64,000 nucleotides of DNA from Mauremys mutica. Its lineage: Eukaryota > Chordata > Testudines > Geoemydidae. The translations under genes were made by a program, and so were the position numbers. The stretch's first letter is position 1. Each line of letters opens with the position of its first letter. The stretch spans positions 33,454,003-33,518,002 of the forward strand of contig NC_059075.1 in the NCBI RefSeq assembly GCF_020497125.1. The letters run 5' to 3'. Below the pieces are notes generated by a model. It searched no databases, had not been told where the DNA came from, and worked only from the letters and a program-made list of their open reading frames with translations. This document shows, one piece after another, positions 26,562-37,757 of the stretch.

Positions 26562-27032
26562 GTGTAGACAGTGAGGCACTGATTGGGTGAGTAAAGCAGA
26601 GTGCATGCCTGAACCCCAGGATATATATACCCTACACATGTGCTCTACATGCCCAAGCAGTGCCTCTCTGGGGCCCTGTCTACACTGCTCTTTTTAGCAG
26701 TGTAGGGTCTTATTGCCTCCTCCTTGCCAGAGCCTCTCTTCACCACATTGAAAGGCTCCAGCAGTGGGGAACATCTGGAGCCTTTCACTGCCACATGTAG
26801 TTATGCACTGCAGTGAGTGTGGATGCAGCCTGCCTTTTCCTGCCACATGTAGTTACACATACCACCAAAAGTGTAGACAAGGTCTATGACATTTTTGGTT
26901 ATTTTGTGATATAGATGCTAATCTGTCAGGAGTTGGTTGTGGATCACCACATCTATTTCAGAAAGAGCTGGAAATTGAATTTAACTGAGATCCAAAAAGT
27001 TAAAGGGTAATAGCTTATCCACTAAAGTTTAA

Positions 27033-27206
<174 letters not shown>

Positions 27207-27667
27207 TAATCATTTGTGAATATAAATGACAACTGCAAAATTAGATCATAGGTAAAATTTTCAAGAGAGCCTAAATCCTATTTTCAAAAGTGATTTAAGC
27301 ATGTAGGAGCATAAATTTCATTGGAAGTCAAAGGGTAATACTCTCTGTTAACCTAAACATGCAGATTATGCTTTATTTTATCTGGTATACCTAGAATGTG
27401 AATTTATGATGCCAATGGCAGATTCATTCCCTCAGTTAAGGATGCCGATGTTATATGCGTAAAAATACCTAATTTAGACACCTATAAAGAAGGCAATTTG
27501 ATGAAGTAAGATAAAAGTTCTATCTAGATTCTTATATGTCTTACATGTAATGTATTGTTTGATTTCTACCTTCTGAGCAATGTATTGTTGCATCTCTTTT
27601 CCAAGAAAACAAATCCTTGCTTTGTCTCTCACATGGAAGAATAACTTTTTCTTTTTAAATAATGGAG

Positions 27668-27869
27668 ATATACCTATCTCCTAGAACTGGGAGGGACCCT
27701 GAAGGGTCATCGAGTCCAGCCCCTTGCCTTCAGTAGCAGGACCAAGTACTGATTTTGCCCCAGATCCCTAAGTGGCCCCCTCAAGGATTGAACTCACAAC
27801 CCTGATTTTATATATTTTACAGGGAAGCTTTTATAAGTCAATGCTCAAACCACTGAGCTATCCCTCTCC
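27668..27869 (-). mobile_element. Tortoise Pol III SINE, altered centre
   Basis: Reads on the minus strand from GGAGAGGGATAGCTCAGTGG, a tRNA-derived head with box A, through box B ('ggttgtgagttcaatcc'), to a CR1-like tail ('aagggtcatcgagtccagcccctt'). The segment between the A and B boxes, normally 'ttggcctgctaaaccc', is replaced by a 35-bp copy of an EML5 splice-acceptor region (27807-27841). It lies in the 835-bp intron between exons e and f. Confidence 0.88.
27807..27841 (+). repeat. Duplicate of EML5 exon f acceptor
   Basis: 33 of 35 bases equal 28021-28055: TTTATATATTTTACAG, then the exon start with A-to-G and C-to-T differences. It includes a complete AG acceptor (27821-27822). If used, the reading frame meets TAA three codons later (27833-27835). 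Confidence 0.9.
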
Positions 27870-28020
27870 TTAAGTAATACTGAATACTAAACACATGTTT
27901 AATTTAAAAATGAATTAAATAGAAATAAATAATTTGTGGGAAATTAACAGAAAATTTCCAAATGCACATTTGTTCAGTGAAGTTGAATTTCCTAATTGGT
28001 GTTAACATACCAGTATATAA

Positions 28021-28194
<174 letters not shown>

Positions 28195-28357
28195 TAGTTA
28201 TGTGCTGTTCTGTGTTGTCCTTTAATTATACAGAATATTTTTGTGAATTTTTCATCTAAATAATATCATCCTAGAATGCACACTAACATAAGGGATGTCT
28301 TCTCTTCCTCCTCATATAAATTAGACATGTATCTACTATTTGGAAAACAGTATGTAT

Positions 28358-28880
28358 TGTGACAAAGTTCTGAGCCTGTATTGGTGGGTCCCACGCTTCT
28401 GGGTGGATTCAGTGGCCTCAAACTCAATAAGGCCCCAATGTGACCTCCCTTTCTCAGGGTACTGGCAAGAGTCACAGCCTATTGAGTTACTTTCATCACC
28501 AGCCAATGTGGGAGTTGGGAAGGGGGAATACCCCACAGTCTCTGTTAGGGTGACCAGACAGTAAATGTAAAAAATCAGGACAGGGAGTGGGGGGGTAATA
28601 GGAGCCTATAAAAGAAAATCAGGACTCTCCCTATAAAATCGGGACATCTGGTCACCCTAGTCTCCGTTGCTCTGTAGAGGTCAGTAGGCGCAGTTCAGTC
28701 TTCTTCCTAGACCGAGTCCTGCTTCCCTTCTCCAGGGAATCTCTGTAGAGTACAGGTGTCTTAATTGGTCTGGAGTAGCCTTTGTTTGGTTATCCAGGGA
28801 ACAGGGACCTGCTCATTCAGAAGGCTGATGTACCTGCCTTCCACCACTCTCTTATATTCTTCGGGTCTGAATCTATCACA
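28358..28880. mobile_element. Solo-LTR-like element with GTAT TSD
   Basis: TGTGACAAAGTTCTGAGCC to GAATCTATCACA, TG...CA ended, 523 bp, flanked by GTAT at 28354-28357 and 28881-28884. A small MITE (28546-28659) sits inside it. It occupies most of the intron between exons f and g. Confidence 0.75.
28546..28659. mobile_element. Small TA-flanked MITE
   Basis: TAGGGTGACCAGACAGTAAA at the left and GACATCTGGTCACCCTA at the right are inverted, flanked by TA, as for Tc1/mariner-type elements. Interior 'aaatcaggacagggagtgggggg' and 'aaaatcgggacatctgg' is a common turtle MITE. Confidence 0.85.
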
Positions 28881-28959
28881 GTATATAAAATAATATATTT
28901 TGAAATAAAAAGCTTTTGTTTTGTTTGAGATCAGATTGATAAAAAGTTTTGTTTTGTAG

Positions 28960-29226
<267 letters not shown>

Positions 29227-29814
29227 TAATATTGCTCTTAAATTTTTTGTCACCATGATCAGTTGAGGAAATAATTATGACATTGTAAGTTGTTGTGCTT
29301 TAAACTGTGAAATATATTTATGCCATCACATAGTTCTTCAATTGTTAATATTATACCATACAAGTGATGTCAGCAGTGCACGTGCTTATAGTATTTTAAC
29401 ATGAGGTTTGACAACTGCTACCCAGTACTAAACCTCTGTGTTTAATATTGTTATGCACCATTCTCCTTTAAGTGCTTGCTCATGTTCATTCCAATGTAGG
29501 TGTGTGCTCGCCACGAGCTCTGCTGCCAGAAAGTTTTTCCCTCAGTGGTATCCATCGAGTCAGCTGTTGTACTCCCTGGAGTCACGTGCTCATGGTGCCG
29601 ATAGAAAGGGCCTTGCAGCGCCCTCAGTTCCTTCTTACTGCCCGTGACGGTCGCTGGAAGTACTTCGTCCTTGTGTTCACAAATACTCAGTGGACTTTGT
29701 TTCTAACTTGTTGTGTATAGTTACTATTATTATAATTAAGTTTTAGTTGTTAGAACAGTTGTTAGGTTAATGAACCCCAAGTTGCAGGGTTAGTCACTGC
29801 CTGGCACCGGGATA

Positions 29815-30319
29815 TGCCTCAGTTTCTGGGGTTTAAGCCTTGAGGTTCGTGCCACAAGCCTATGCCGGTGAGCGACCCCCATTCCAGCTGCATTAAGTGC
29901 CTGGGAGAAGCTCATGTGCAGGAGCACTGCAAGATCTGCAAGAACTTCATGCCCCACACCAAAAAAGATGGGACAAGAGACTTGTTTGTTCTTATGGAGG
30001 CAGCTCTCTGTCCTCCCTCGGAGCTGAGTCCCTCGGACTCAGCACCAAGTACTTCAGCTTCTTTCAGAAGTGCCCCAGTGACTATTAGGACTTAACGCCG
30101 GTCTCCATCCCCAGCACTGAGAAGGGACATTGCTTCTGCCTCTCGAGAGCCTCGTCACCATCTGTCATCTCCAGGACCGAAGAAGACTGCGCCGGCCAAA
30201 GACTCTCAGCACTGCTCTTCATCGCTGGTGCTGAAAAAGATGGACAGAAGTCAATCCCCGACCCCCAGGTCACAGAGAGATTCTAGTAGAGTGCAACCCG
30301 TGCCAGGCCACTCTGAGAT
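29815..30319 (+). pseudogene. DIRS-A copy 3 gag, N-terminal fragment
   Basis: Starts at an ATG matching copy 2 and has an early TGA. The conserved motif survives from about 29862: MPVSDPHSSCIKCLGEAHVQ with HCKIC, then LFVLMEAALCPPSELSPSDS. Ends at a stop at 30093-30095; the later sequence stays alignable to about 30319, where the hAT begins. Confidence 0.8.
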
Positions 30320-30327
30320 CTCTAGAG

Positions 30328-31434
30328 CAGGAGTCGGCAACCTTTCAGAAGAGGAGTGACAAGTCTTCATTTATTCATTGTAATTTAAGGTTTCACGTGC
30401 CAGTAATACATTTTAACGTTTTTAGAAGGTCTCTTGCTATAAGTCTATATTATATAACTAAACTACTGTTGTATGTAAAGTAAATAAGGTTTTTAAAATG
30501 TTTAAGAAGCTTCATTGGGGGGGAGGGATAGCTCAGTGCTTTGAGCATTGGCCTGCCAAACCCAGGGTTATGAGTTCAATCCTTGAGGGGGCCATTTAGG
30601 GATCTGGGGCAAAAATCTGTCTGGGGATTGGTCCTGCTTTGAGTAAGGGCTTGAACTAGATGACCTTCTGAGGTCCCTTCCAACCCTGATATTCTATGAT
30701 CCCTATGATGATTTAAAATTAAATTAAAATGCAGATCTTATCAGTTTAATGTGATCCTTGCTCTTGCTTTTCCTTGCTGAGTTTTCCAATGTTTGGCATG
30801 TATTTGGATACTTTAAACTGCACACAGGCTTCTGAGCAATCAGTTGTTATCTGGCTCCGAGAGCACAGATTTCATATGTGAAAATACCTGTTCACACAGG
30901 TATGTGGATCCAAATACTGAAAGTATTGCAAACACAATTTTCTTCAAACAAAAAATTTCACTGCCAGGGATGTCCAGCAGGTCAGAATAGAAGCCCCATG
31001 ATCTCTCTCGGTAGCTTCAATTGCACTCTGCAGATCTCCAAACTTTGATGCCCACAATTCTGAGCTTTTTAACTGAATGAGCTGCATTTCGAAATCTTCA
31101 GCACCCATCCACTGAAATACAGACAAATCCAAGTCACTTTCATTGAACTTTTCAGATTTAATTAGAAAAGAAAGCATTGGGCCAAATCACTGGAAATCTT
31201 GAAATCTGTCAGAAGATTCTGGTTCCAGTTCTTGCATGTACATTCCAATCTCATTGACACTGACAGTACAATGCGTCGATAGCTCTTTTATGTGTTGGAA
31301 GTAGCAGAAAGTCGAAGTTCAACTATCCCGAGAAAAAACTGCTAGTTTTACAACAAATGCCTTCCAGGCTACATAAAGATCCAGAACCGTTTGCCCTGCA
31401 CCCTGGAGAAAGAGGTTGAGCTCGTTTAGGTGAG
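30328..31434 (-). mobile_element. hAT element, truncated, with transposase remnant
   Basis: Right end CAGGAGTCGGCAACCTTTCA at 30328 with A/T-rich body. On the minus strand 31434-30944 encodes pieces of a hAT transposase of the kind related to SCAND3/ZBED/EPM2AIP1-like genes: NLFLQGAGQTVLDLY, then ESDLDLSVFQWMGAEDFEMQ and LIQLKSSELWASKFGDL. The N-terminal zinc finger and catalytic part are missing. A SINE is inserted at 30524-30703. Confidence 0.8.
30524..30703 (+). mobile_element. Tortoise Pol III SINE
   Basis: GGGATAGCTCAGTGCTTTGA (box A), GGTTATGAGTTCAATCC (box B), then 'gggggccatttagggatctgg' and the CR1-like tail 'gatgaccttctgaggtccc...attctatgat'. This family is typical of cryptodiran turtles. 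The normal centre 'ttggcctgccaaaccc' is present, in contrast to the copy at 27668. Confidence 0.95.
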
Positions 31435-32873
31435 CAGGACCTCACAAGCTCCTTTTTATCCAAGAAGTGTAGTTGCTCCTAAGGTTGGGAGCTGTGAAGG
31501 AGATTCCACAGGAGCTAAGGAGCCAGGGTCCTATTCCAGTTATTTCCTAATCCTGAAGGCCAACAGCAGTCTCAGACCAATTCTTGACCTGTGGAAGCTC
31601 AAGAAGTTCATGAAGAGACTGAAGTTCCGCGTGGTCTCCTTGGCCTCTATCACCCCCACGCTGGATCCTGGACCCCCTCTATCATCCCCTCCCTGAATCC
31701 CCTCAATTTGAAGGATTCTTATTTTCATATTGCAGTCTTTCAGGGACACAGAAGGTTCCTCAAATTAATCATGTGCACTACCAGTTTGCAGCGTTCCCAT
31801 TTGGCCTGTCAGTGGTCCTTTGGGTGTTCACGGAGTTCATGACAGTCATCACGGCCTTCCTGGGGAAACAAGGGGTTCAGGTCTACCCTTACCTTGACAA
31901 CTGACTGATCAAAGGTTGGACTGAGGCCCAGGTGGAGACAAACGTAAAGTTAATACAGTCAACTTTCCAGGACTTGGGCCTGTTAATAAATACCCAGAAG
32001 TCTACCCTTTCCCTGGTTTAAAGGATAGAATTTATTGGTGCAATCCTCGACGTGGTCCAAGTCATAGCCTTCTTCCCAGAAGCCCAGTTCCAAGAGCTAG
32101 GGGCACTCATGGAAAGTCATCACCAGGACAAAGTACCTAAAGCTCCTGGGCCACATGATATCATGCACCTATGTGTTGCAGCAAGTGAAACTACAGCTCA
32201 GACCTCTTCAGACTTGGTTGACATCGGTACATGCACCGGGCCAACACCACTTGGACACTGTAGTCACACTTCCCCCATCAGTGATTGCTTCCTTTCTTGA
32301 GTGGCTGGACCCGCTGCCAGTGTATGCTGGAGTCCCGTTCTTGAGACCCCATCTGTCAGTATCTCTCATCACAGACACTTTGACAATGGGCTGTGGAGCT
32401 CACCCCTCAGAACTCAGGTCTTCTGGTCTCCAGAGGAGTTCGTATTACACATCAATGTCAGGGAGCACAGTGCAGTTTGCCTAGTCTGCCAGGCATTCAA
32501 AAACCACTTGGAGGGCAAGGGCATGTCGATCTTCACAGACAACATGACAGCAATGTTTATATAAAACAGGCAGGGTGGGAGGTTGCTCCTCTCACTTGTG
32601 CCAGGAAGCTCACTTGTGGGAATTCTGCATAGTCCACTTGATCCACCTTGAGGCCTCCTATCTGCTGGGGACACAGAATGAGCAGCAGATCATCTCAGTC
32701 CTTCTGCAGTCACCACAAGTAGTCCATCCATCCAGACATTGTGAAACACATCTTCCAGAAGTGAGGGACTCCCCATATCAACTGTTCATGATGATGCACA
32801 ACAGGAAGTGTCTTCAGTTCTGCTCCTTCCTTGGCCACAGCCCGGGGTCACTTGCAGACTCTTTTCTCCTCCC
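31435..32873 (+). pseudogene. DIRS-A copy 3 RT-RNase H, broken
   Basis: RT blocks ILKANSSLRPILDLWKLKKF and LKFRVVSLASI at 31540-31660; the catalytic box at 31890-31901 reads YLDN, losing the second Asp, and is followed by a TGA. RNase H blocks FTDNMTAMF at 32530-32564. The methyltransferase-like part begins (FCSFLGHSPGSLADSFLL near 32815) and is cut by the Harbinger element. It resumes at 34722. Confidence 0.85.
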
Positions 32874-32876
32874 TTG

Positions 32877-34721
32877 GACCTGGTCTACACTAGGAGTTTA
32901 TGTCGAATTTAGCAGCGTTAATTCGACTTAACCGTGCACCCGTCCACACCAGGAAGCTAATTAGTTCGACCTAGAGAGCTCTTTAGTTCGAATTCTGTAC
33001 TCCTCCCCGACGAGGGGAGTAGCGCTAAATTCGACATGGCTATGTCGAATTAGGCTATGTGTGGACGGAAATCGACCTTAGTAGCTCCGGGAGCTATCCC
33101 ACAGTGCACCACTCTGACGCTCTGTTCAGCAGTCCGAGCTTGGATGTTCTGACCAGCCACACAGGAAATGCCCAGGGAAAATTTGACACACTCCGGCGCC
33201 TTGTGGATGTTCTGCAGGACCGCAGGCAGGAGGACAGATCCCCCCTGCACTGTATCTGCAACCGCCCTCCCCCGCCACAAAGTCCCAAACCCCCCCTCAC
33301 CCAAAGTAACAAGAAGGAGGGGCGACAGGGGACGTGAAAACTGTCACTGCACCCCTGCAGAGTGCACAAATACAAGAAGGCTCTCATTCCCTAAATATTG
33401 AGAAGTCCTTCCCTTCCTGGCTCACCGAAGCCCCAATCCCAGTTTCATCCCCTAACTGTGTAGTTGATTATTAAAAGTAGTTTGCTGTTAATTACTATTT
33501 CCGTCAAGTTTTTCTACAGAAGACTGTCTGTGAAGGGGGTGGGAAGGGGGTTGTTAATTGCATAGGACAGTCACCTTTACCAGGGTACAGACACGGGGGC
33601 AGGATCAGCAGCAGGTCACACACACAGTGCAGTCAGTAGGCACCCTGGTCGGTCTGGGAGGTGTTTTCCATGTTCTGTGTGGGTGGGGGGTACGTGACTT
33701 TGTGGCATGGGAGGGCGGTTACAGAACTTATGCAGCGGTCCTTGTCTCGAACCACAGAGCCACGCAGCAGGGGAATCTGTAACCGTCCTCCCCCGCCACA
33801 AGTTCACGTAGCCCCCGCACACAGAGTCCCGAAAAGGAGGGATGGCAGGCTCCGTTGAAACAACCAGTCCGGCACTGCAGACAGCTCTAGGAGCAGGAGC
33901 CTATCATTCCTCGAGTGTAGAAGCGGTGTTAACATCACTGCACACCCTACCCACCACAGTCTGCGTCCCTGTTTCAACCCTTTAACGCGAATTCATTAAT
34001 AAAGAAAACATTGTTAATTAACAATGTTCCATTAACTTTATTTTTAAACGTGTGTTGGAAGGGGGGAAACGTGGTGAACGGGGTATGTAACCGCAGAAGA
34101 AAGTCAACAGTAACTGAAGCAGGGGCAGGTTCAGCTTCTCTGTAAAGAAACTGAACAGTCACAGGTTACCCTGCTCCCTGAGGAACCTAGCTTTCAAAGC
34201 CTCCCGGATGCACAGCACTTCCCGCTGGGCTCTTCTAATTGCATGGCTGTCTGGCTGAGCGTAATCAGCAGCCAGGTGATTTGCCTCAACCTCCCATCCC
34301 GCCATAAAGGTCTCCCCCTTGCTCTCACAGAGATTGTGGAGCACACAGCAAGCTGCAATAACAATGGGGATATTGGTTTCGCTGAGATCCGAGCGAGTCA
34401 GTAAGCTCCTCCATCTCCCCTTGAGACGTCCGAAAGCACGTTGAATGATGACAGTTACCCAAGACCACCCTCGACACATTTTTCCCCCCAGCATGCATTG
34501 TGGGGAAATCCCAGAATTCAAATGGGCAGTGGGGACTGCGGGAACTGTGGGATAACTTCCCACAGTGCACCGCTTCCAATGTCGAAGCTTGCCCCGTTAG
34601 TGTGGACTCACAAAGTCGAATTAGTGTCCTTAGTGTGGACACACAAATTCGACTTTGTAAGGTTGATTCCACAAATTCGAATTAAGTTAAATCAAACTAA
34701 TCTGGTAGTGTAGACATACCC
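32877..34721 (-). mobile_element. Harbinger element inside DIRS-A copy 3
   Basis: Ends GACCTGGTCTACACTAGGAG and GTAGTGTAGACATACCC, flanked by TTG at 32874-32876 and 34722-34724 (3-bp duplication typical of PIF/Harbinger). It runs opposite to the element at 49247: the Myb-side remnant is on + near 33180-33240 (LRRLVDVLQDR) and the transposase C-terminus is on -. Subterminal TTCGAATT motifs recur at both ends. Confidence 0.92.
34159..34563 (-). pseudogene. Harbinger transposase C-terminus
   Basis: Contains IQRAFGRLKGRWRSLLTRSD and NIPIVIAACCVLHNLCES, the C-terminal part of the DDE transposase (HARBI1-like). The catalytic Glu of the V-E-x-A-F-G motif is Gln here (codon CAA). Upstream D-containing parts are deleted. 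The protein would act with a Myb-like partner at the element ends. Confidence 0.88.
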
Positions 34722-35412
34722 TTGGAGGGACTATCTCTTCTACGCATTTCCTCCCATCCCTCTCATACACAAGGTCTTGCTATAGATCAGAAGGGACAGG
34801 ACGTGCGTTATCCTGATAACATCAGCACTGGTTCACCACCCTCCTGGACCTGTCAGTGGAAGCACCATTCCATCTGCGTTCATTTCCGGACCTGATCTCC
34901 CAGAACCATGGCCATCTACCTCATCCAAACCTCAAGTCCCTTCATCTCATGATCTGGAAGCTCCAAGGCTGAACTCCACAGAGCTAGCATGCTCAGGACA
35001 GTTCATGAGGTTTTTTTAGGGAGCAGAAAGCCCTCCTTTAGAGCCACTTATCTGGCAAATTGGAAAAGATTCCTGATTTGGTCTGTACTGAAGGGTATTT
35101 CTCCTACACAGTCAACACTGTCTTTTATTTTGGACTGCTTGCTCTACTTGAAACAACAAGGCCTATCTGTGTCATCTATCAGGGTCCAACTAGTGGCAAT
35201 CTTGGCTTTTCACCCGTGGGTGAATGGGTGTTCTGTTTTCTTGAACTTCATCTGTGATTGTTTCCTCAAAGGCCTGGAGAGATTATACTCCCTGGTACAA
35301 TAGCTTCTCCCCTAGGACCTCAACCTGGTGTTGGCGCAGCTGACAGGACTCCCATTTGAACCGTTGGCAACGTGCTTTCTGCTCTGCCTATCCTGGAAGG
35401 TAGCCTTCCTGG
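34722..35412 (+). pseudogene. DIRS-A copy 3 RT tail and recombinase start
   Basis: Continues the RT ORF end after the Harbinger. The recombinase follows with FLGSRKPSFRATYLANWKRF (35013-35070) and SIRVQLVAILAFHP. It stops at WKVAFLVAITRA near 35395-35430, just before the first catalytic Arg box, where sequence jumps to the right ITR. All catalytic residues after that are absent. Confidence 0.85.
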
Positions 35413-35553
35413 TGGCCATTACTAGAGCTCTGTGTGGATACAAAAAATTTTCTGGCAGTTGTGCTTGGGGCGAGCACACACGTACACTGGAATAGACGTG
35501 GACAACATATCTCAAAGAACAACAGTTGCGGAAGGTTAGTAACCAGGTTTTTT
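35412..35553. repeat. DIRS-A copy 3 right ITR end
   Basis: 'ttttctggcagttgtgcttggggcgagcac' then GGAATAGACGTGGACAACAT and CTCAAAGAACAACAGTTG. Corresponds to the outer part of the other right ITRs. Confidence 0.8.
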
Positions 35554-35638
35554 ATATTTAATTCCAACATTTGGTTTTCTTCTTTCCTTACTAAAATCAA
35601 TATTTGGTGAAAGATTCTTGAACACTAATGCAATAAAT

Positions 35639-35971
35639 CAGTGTTTCCCAAACTTGGGACGCTGCTTGTGTAGGGAAAGCCCTTGGCAGACCGGGCCGGT
35701 TTGTTTATCTGCCCCATCCGTGGGTCTGGCTGATCGTGGCTCCCGCTGGCTGCGGTTTGCTGCTCCAGGCCAATGGGAGCTGCTGGAAGCGGAGCGAGCC
35801 AAGGGATGTACTGGCTGCCACTTCCAGCAGCCCCTATTGGTCTGGAGAAGCGAACTGCAGCCAGTGGGAGCAGCGATCGGCTGAACCTGTGGACGAGGCA
35901 GGTAAACAAACCGGCCAGGCCCGCCAGGAGATTTCCCTACACAAGCAGTGCCCCAAGTTTGGGAAACACTG
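35639..35971. mobile_element. Palindromic hAT MITE with exact 8-bp TSD
   Basis: CAGTGTTTCCCAAACTTGGG and CCCAAGTTTGGGAAACACTG are perfect inverted ends. CAATAAAT at 35631-35638 is repeated at 35972-35979. GC-rich palindromic centre gives open frames on both strands. Confidence 0.95.
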
Positions 35972-36080
35972 CAATAAATTTTTGAAAAAGATATATTAGA
36001 ATTGGAAAAGGTACAGAGAAGGGCAACAAAAATGATTAGGCATATGGCACAGCTTCCATATGAGTGATTTTAAAAAGACT

Positions 36081-36287
36081 CAGAGTGGTAGTCGTGTTAG
36101 TCTGGATCTGTAAAAGCAGCAAAGAGTCCTGTGGAACCTTATAGACTAGCAGACATAGTGGAGCATGAGCTTTTGTGGGTGAATACCCACTTCGTCATGC
36201 ATTCGACGAAGTGGGTATTCACCCACGAAAGCTGATGCTCCAATACGTCTGTTAGTCTATAAGGTGCCACAGGACTCTTTGCTGCTT
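36081..36287. mobile_element. Penelope-like fragment, palindromic, with hammerhead remnant
   Basis: Flanked by TTTAAAAAGACT on both sides (a long duplication in the CR1). Left half is roughly the reverse complement of the right half. The right half has TCGACGA, stem AGTGGG/CCCAC and GAAA (36203-36230), then GCTGATGCTCCAATACGTC: the layout of the hammerhead ribozyme known in Penelope-like elements, with core changes. Confidence 0.7.
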
Positions 36288-36414
36288 TTAAAAAGACTGG
36301 GACTGTTCAACTTAGAAAAGATATGACTAAGGGGAGATATGATAAAGGTGTATAAAATCATGAATAGTGTGGAGAAAGTGAATAGGAAAGTGTTATTTAC
36401 TTCTTCAAATAACA

Positions 36415-36724
36415 CAAGAACCACAGCTCTCCCAATGAAATTAATAAGCATCAGGTTTAAAACAAACGTAAAGAAGTACTTCTTCACACAATGCACAGTC
36501 AACTCGTTTGCTAGGGGATATTGTGAAGGCCAAAAGTATAACTGGGTTCAAGAAAGAATTAGATAAGTTCAAGAACCACGGCTCACCCAATGAAATTAAT
36601 AAGCATCAGGTTTAAAACACACGTAAAGAAGTACTTCTTCACACAATGCACAGTCAACTCGTTTGCTAGGGGATATTGTGAAGGCCAAAAGTATAACTGG
36701 GTTCAAGAAAGAATTAGATAAGTT
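36415..36724. repeat. Tandem duplication, 155-bp units (x2)
   Basis: Unit 1 36415-36569 and unit 2 36570-36724 differ at only a few positions (CAGCTCTCCC vs CGGCTCACCC; AAACGT vs ACACGT). Both are CR1 sequence. Confidence 0.93.
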
Positions 36725-36780
36725 CCTGGAGAATGGGTCCATCAACAGCAGTTAGCCAAGATGGTCAGGTACTCAACCTC

Positions 36781-37225
36781 ATGCTCCAGATATCCCTAAA
36801 CTGCTGGCTGACCAAAGCTGGCACTGAACAGCAAGGAATGGATCATTTGATAATTGCCTTGTTCTGTTTCATTCCATCTGAAGCATCTAGCACTGGCCAC
36901 TGTCAGAAGACAAGATACTGGGTTAGATGGACCATTGTTCTGAGTCAATATTGTCATCCCTATGTTCTTATTGTAAATTGCAGTGATTTTGCTCCTCATT
37001 TTCTTAACCAGCTGAATGCAGATCTGGTTTATATTTCACCAAGTTGCTGGACGATTAAGGAATTCATCAAATTATATAATACAGAATAAACGCAAAACTA
37101 TTTTAAAGCATATGCTTTTAAAAGGTTAAGGTTATAGAAGTGGACAAACATGCCTTTTATTAGCAGCTCATTTTAATTTTATTTAGAAGAGTTGATTAAA
37201 CTTTTGTCTCTCTTTTCATATTTAG
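36781..37225. other. CR1 tail then unique intron
   Basis: Up to about 36990 ends of CR1-like sequence ('gttagatggaccattgttctgagtc'); then A/T-rich intron to the exon at 37226. No gene. Confidence 0.5.
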
Positions 37226-37432
<207 letters not shown>

Positions 37433-37459
37433 TAATATTCTTAAGAAATACTAGTGTAA

Positions 37460-37754
37460 GGCCTGGTCTACACTGCAGGGGGGGGATCGATCTAAGTTAC
37501 GCAACTTCAGCTACGTGAATAACGTAGCTGAAGTCGACGTACTTAGATCGACTTACCGTGGTGTCTTCACCGTGGTGAATCAACTGCTGCCGCTCCCCCA
37601 TCGACTCTGCCTGCGCCTCTCGCTGGGCTGGAGTACAGGAGTCAATGGGAGAGTGCTCTGGGATCGATTTATCGCGTCTAGACTAGACACGATAAATCGA
37701 TCCCTGCTGGATTGATCGCTGTCTGCCGAGCCAGCTGGTAGTGAAGACATACCC
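37460..37754. mobile_element. Harbinger-type hairpin MITE, copy 1
   Basis: GGCCTGGTCTACACTGCAGG to GTGAAGACATACCC, flanked by TAA (37457-37459, 37755-37757). Two internal hairpins: 37505-37533 (CTTCAGCTACGT/ACGTAGCTGAAG) and 37661-37703 (GATCGATTTATCG partner CGATAAATCGATC). Confidence 0.9.
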
Positions 37755-37757
37755 TAA

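Larger units (their letters stand above)
25425..26884. mobile_element. Old MITE carrying a nested hAT
   Basis: Starts near 'tatgggtatgtttagcc' and ends 'aaaagtgtagacaaggtcta', degenerate inverted ends of the GGTATGTCTACACT kind. The hAT at 25507-26561 interrupts it. Assignment rests on the ends only. Confidence 0.4.
29461..35553 (+). mobile_element. DIRS-A copy 3 with nested insertions (inactive)
   Basis: Left ITR at 29461-29650, gag start at 29815, then a hAT remnant (30328-31434, itself holding a SINE), RT-RNase H, a Harbinger element (32877-34721), and the start of the recombinase. The middle of gag to the start of RT is missing at the hAT junction, and the recombinase is cut at about 35412, where it runs directly into the right ITR. 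No internal complementary region remains. Confidence 0.9.
35993..36780 (+). mobile_element. CR1 LINE fragment with tandem duplication
   Basis: CR1 sequence in sense: 'gaaaaggtacagagaagggcaacaaaaatg', 'ggggagatatgataaaggtgtataaaatcatg', 'aagttcctggag'. It is broken by a Penelope-like fragment (36081-36287), and 36415-36569 is repeated at 36570-36724. Confidence 0.85.

Noticed and set aside
30524..30600. tRNA-like sequence with A and B boxes
   Set aside because: It continues into a CR1-like tail and is the tortoise Pol III SINE, not a tRNA gene.
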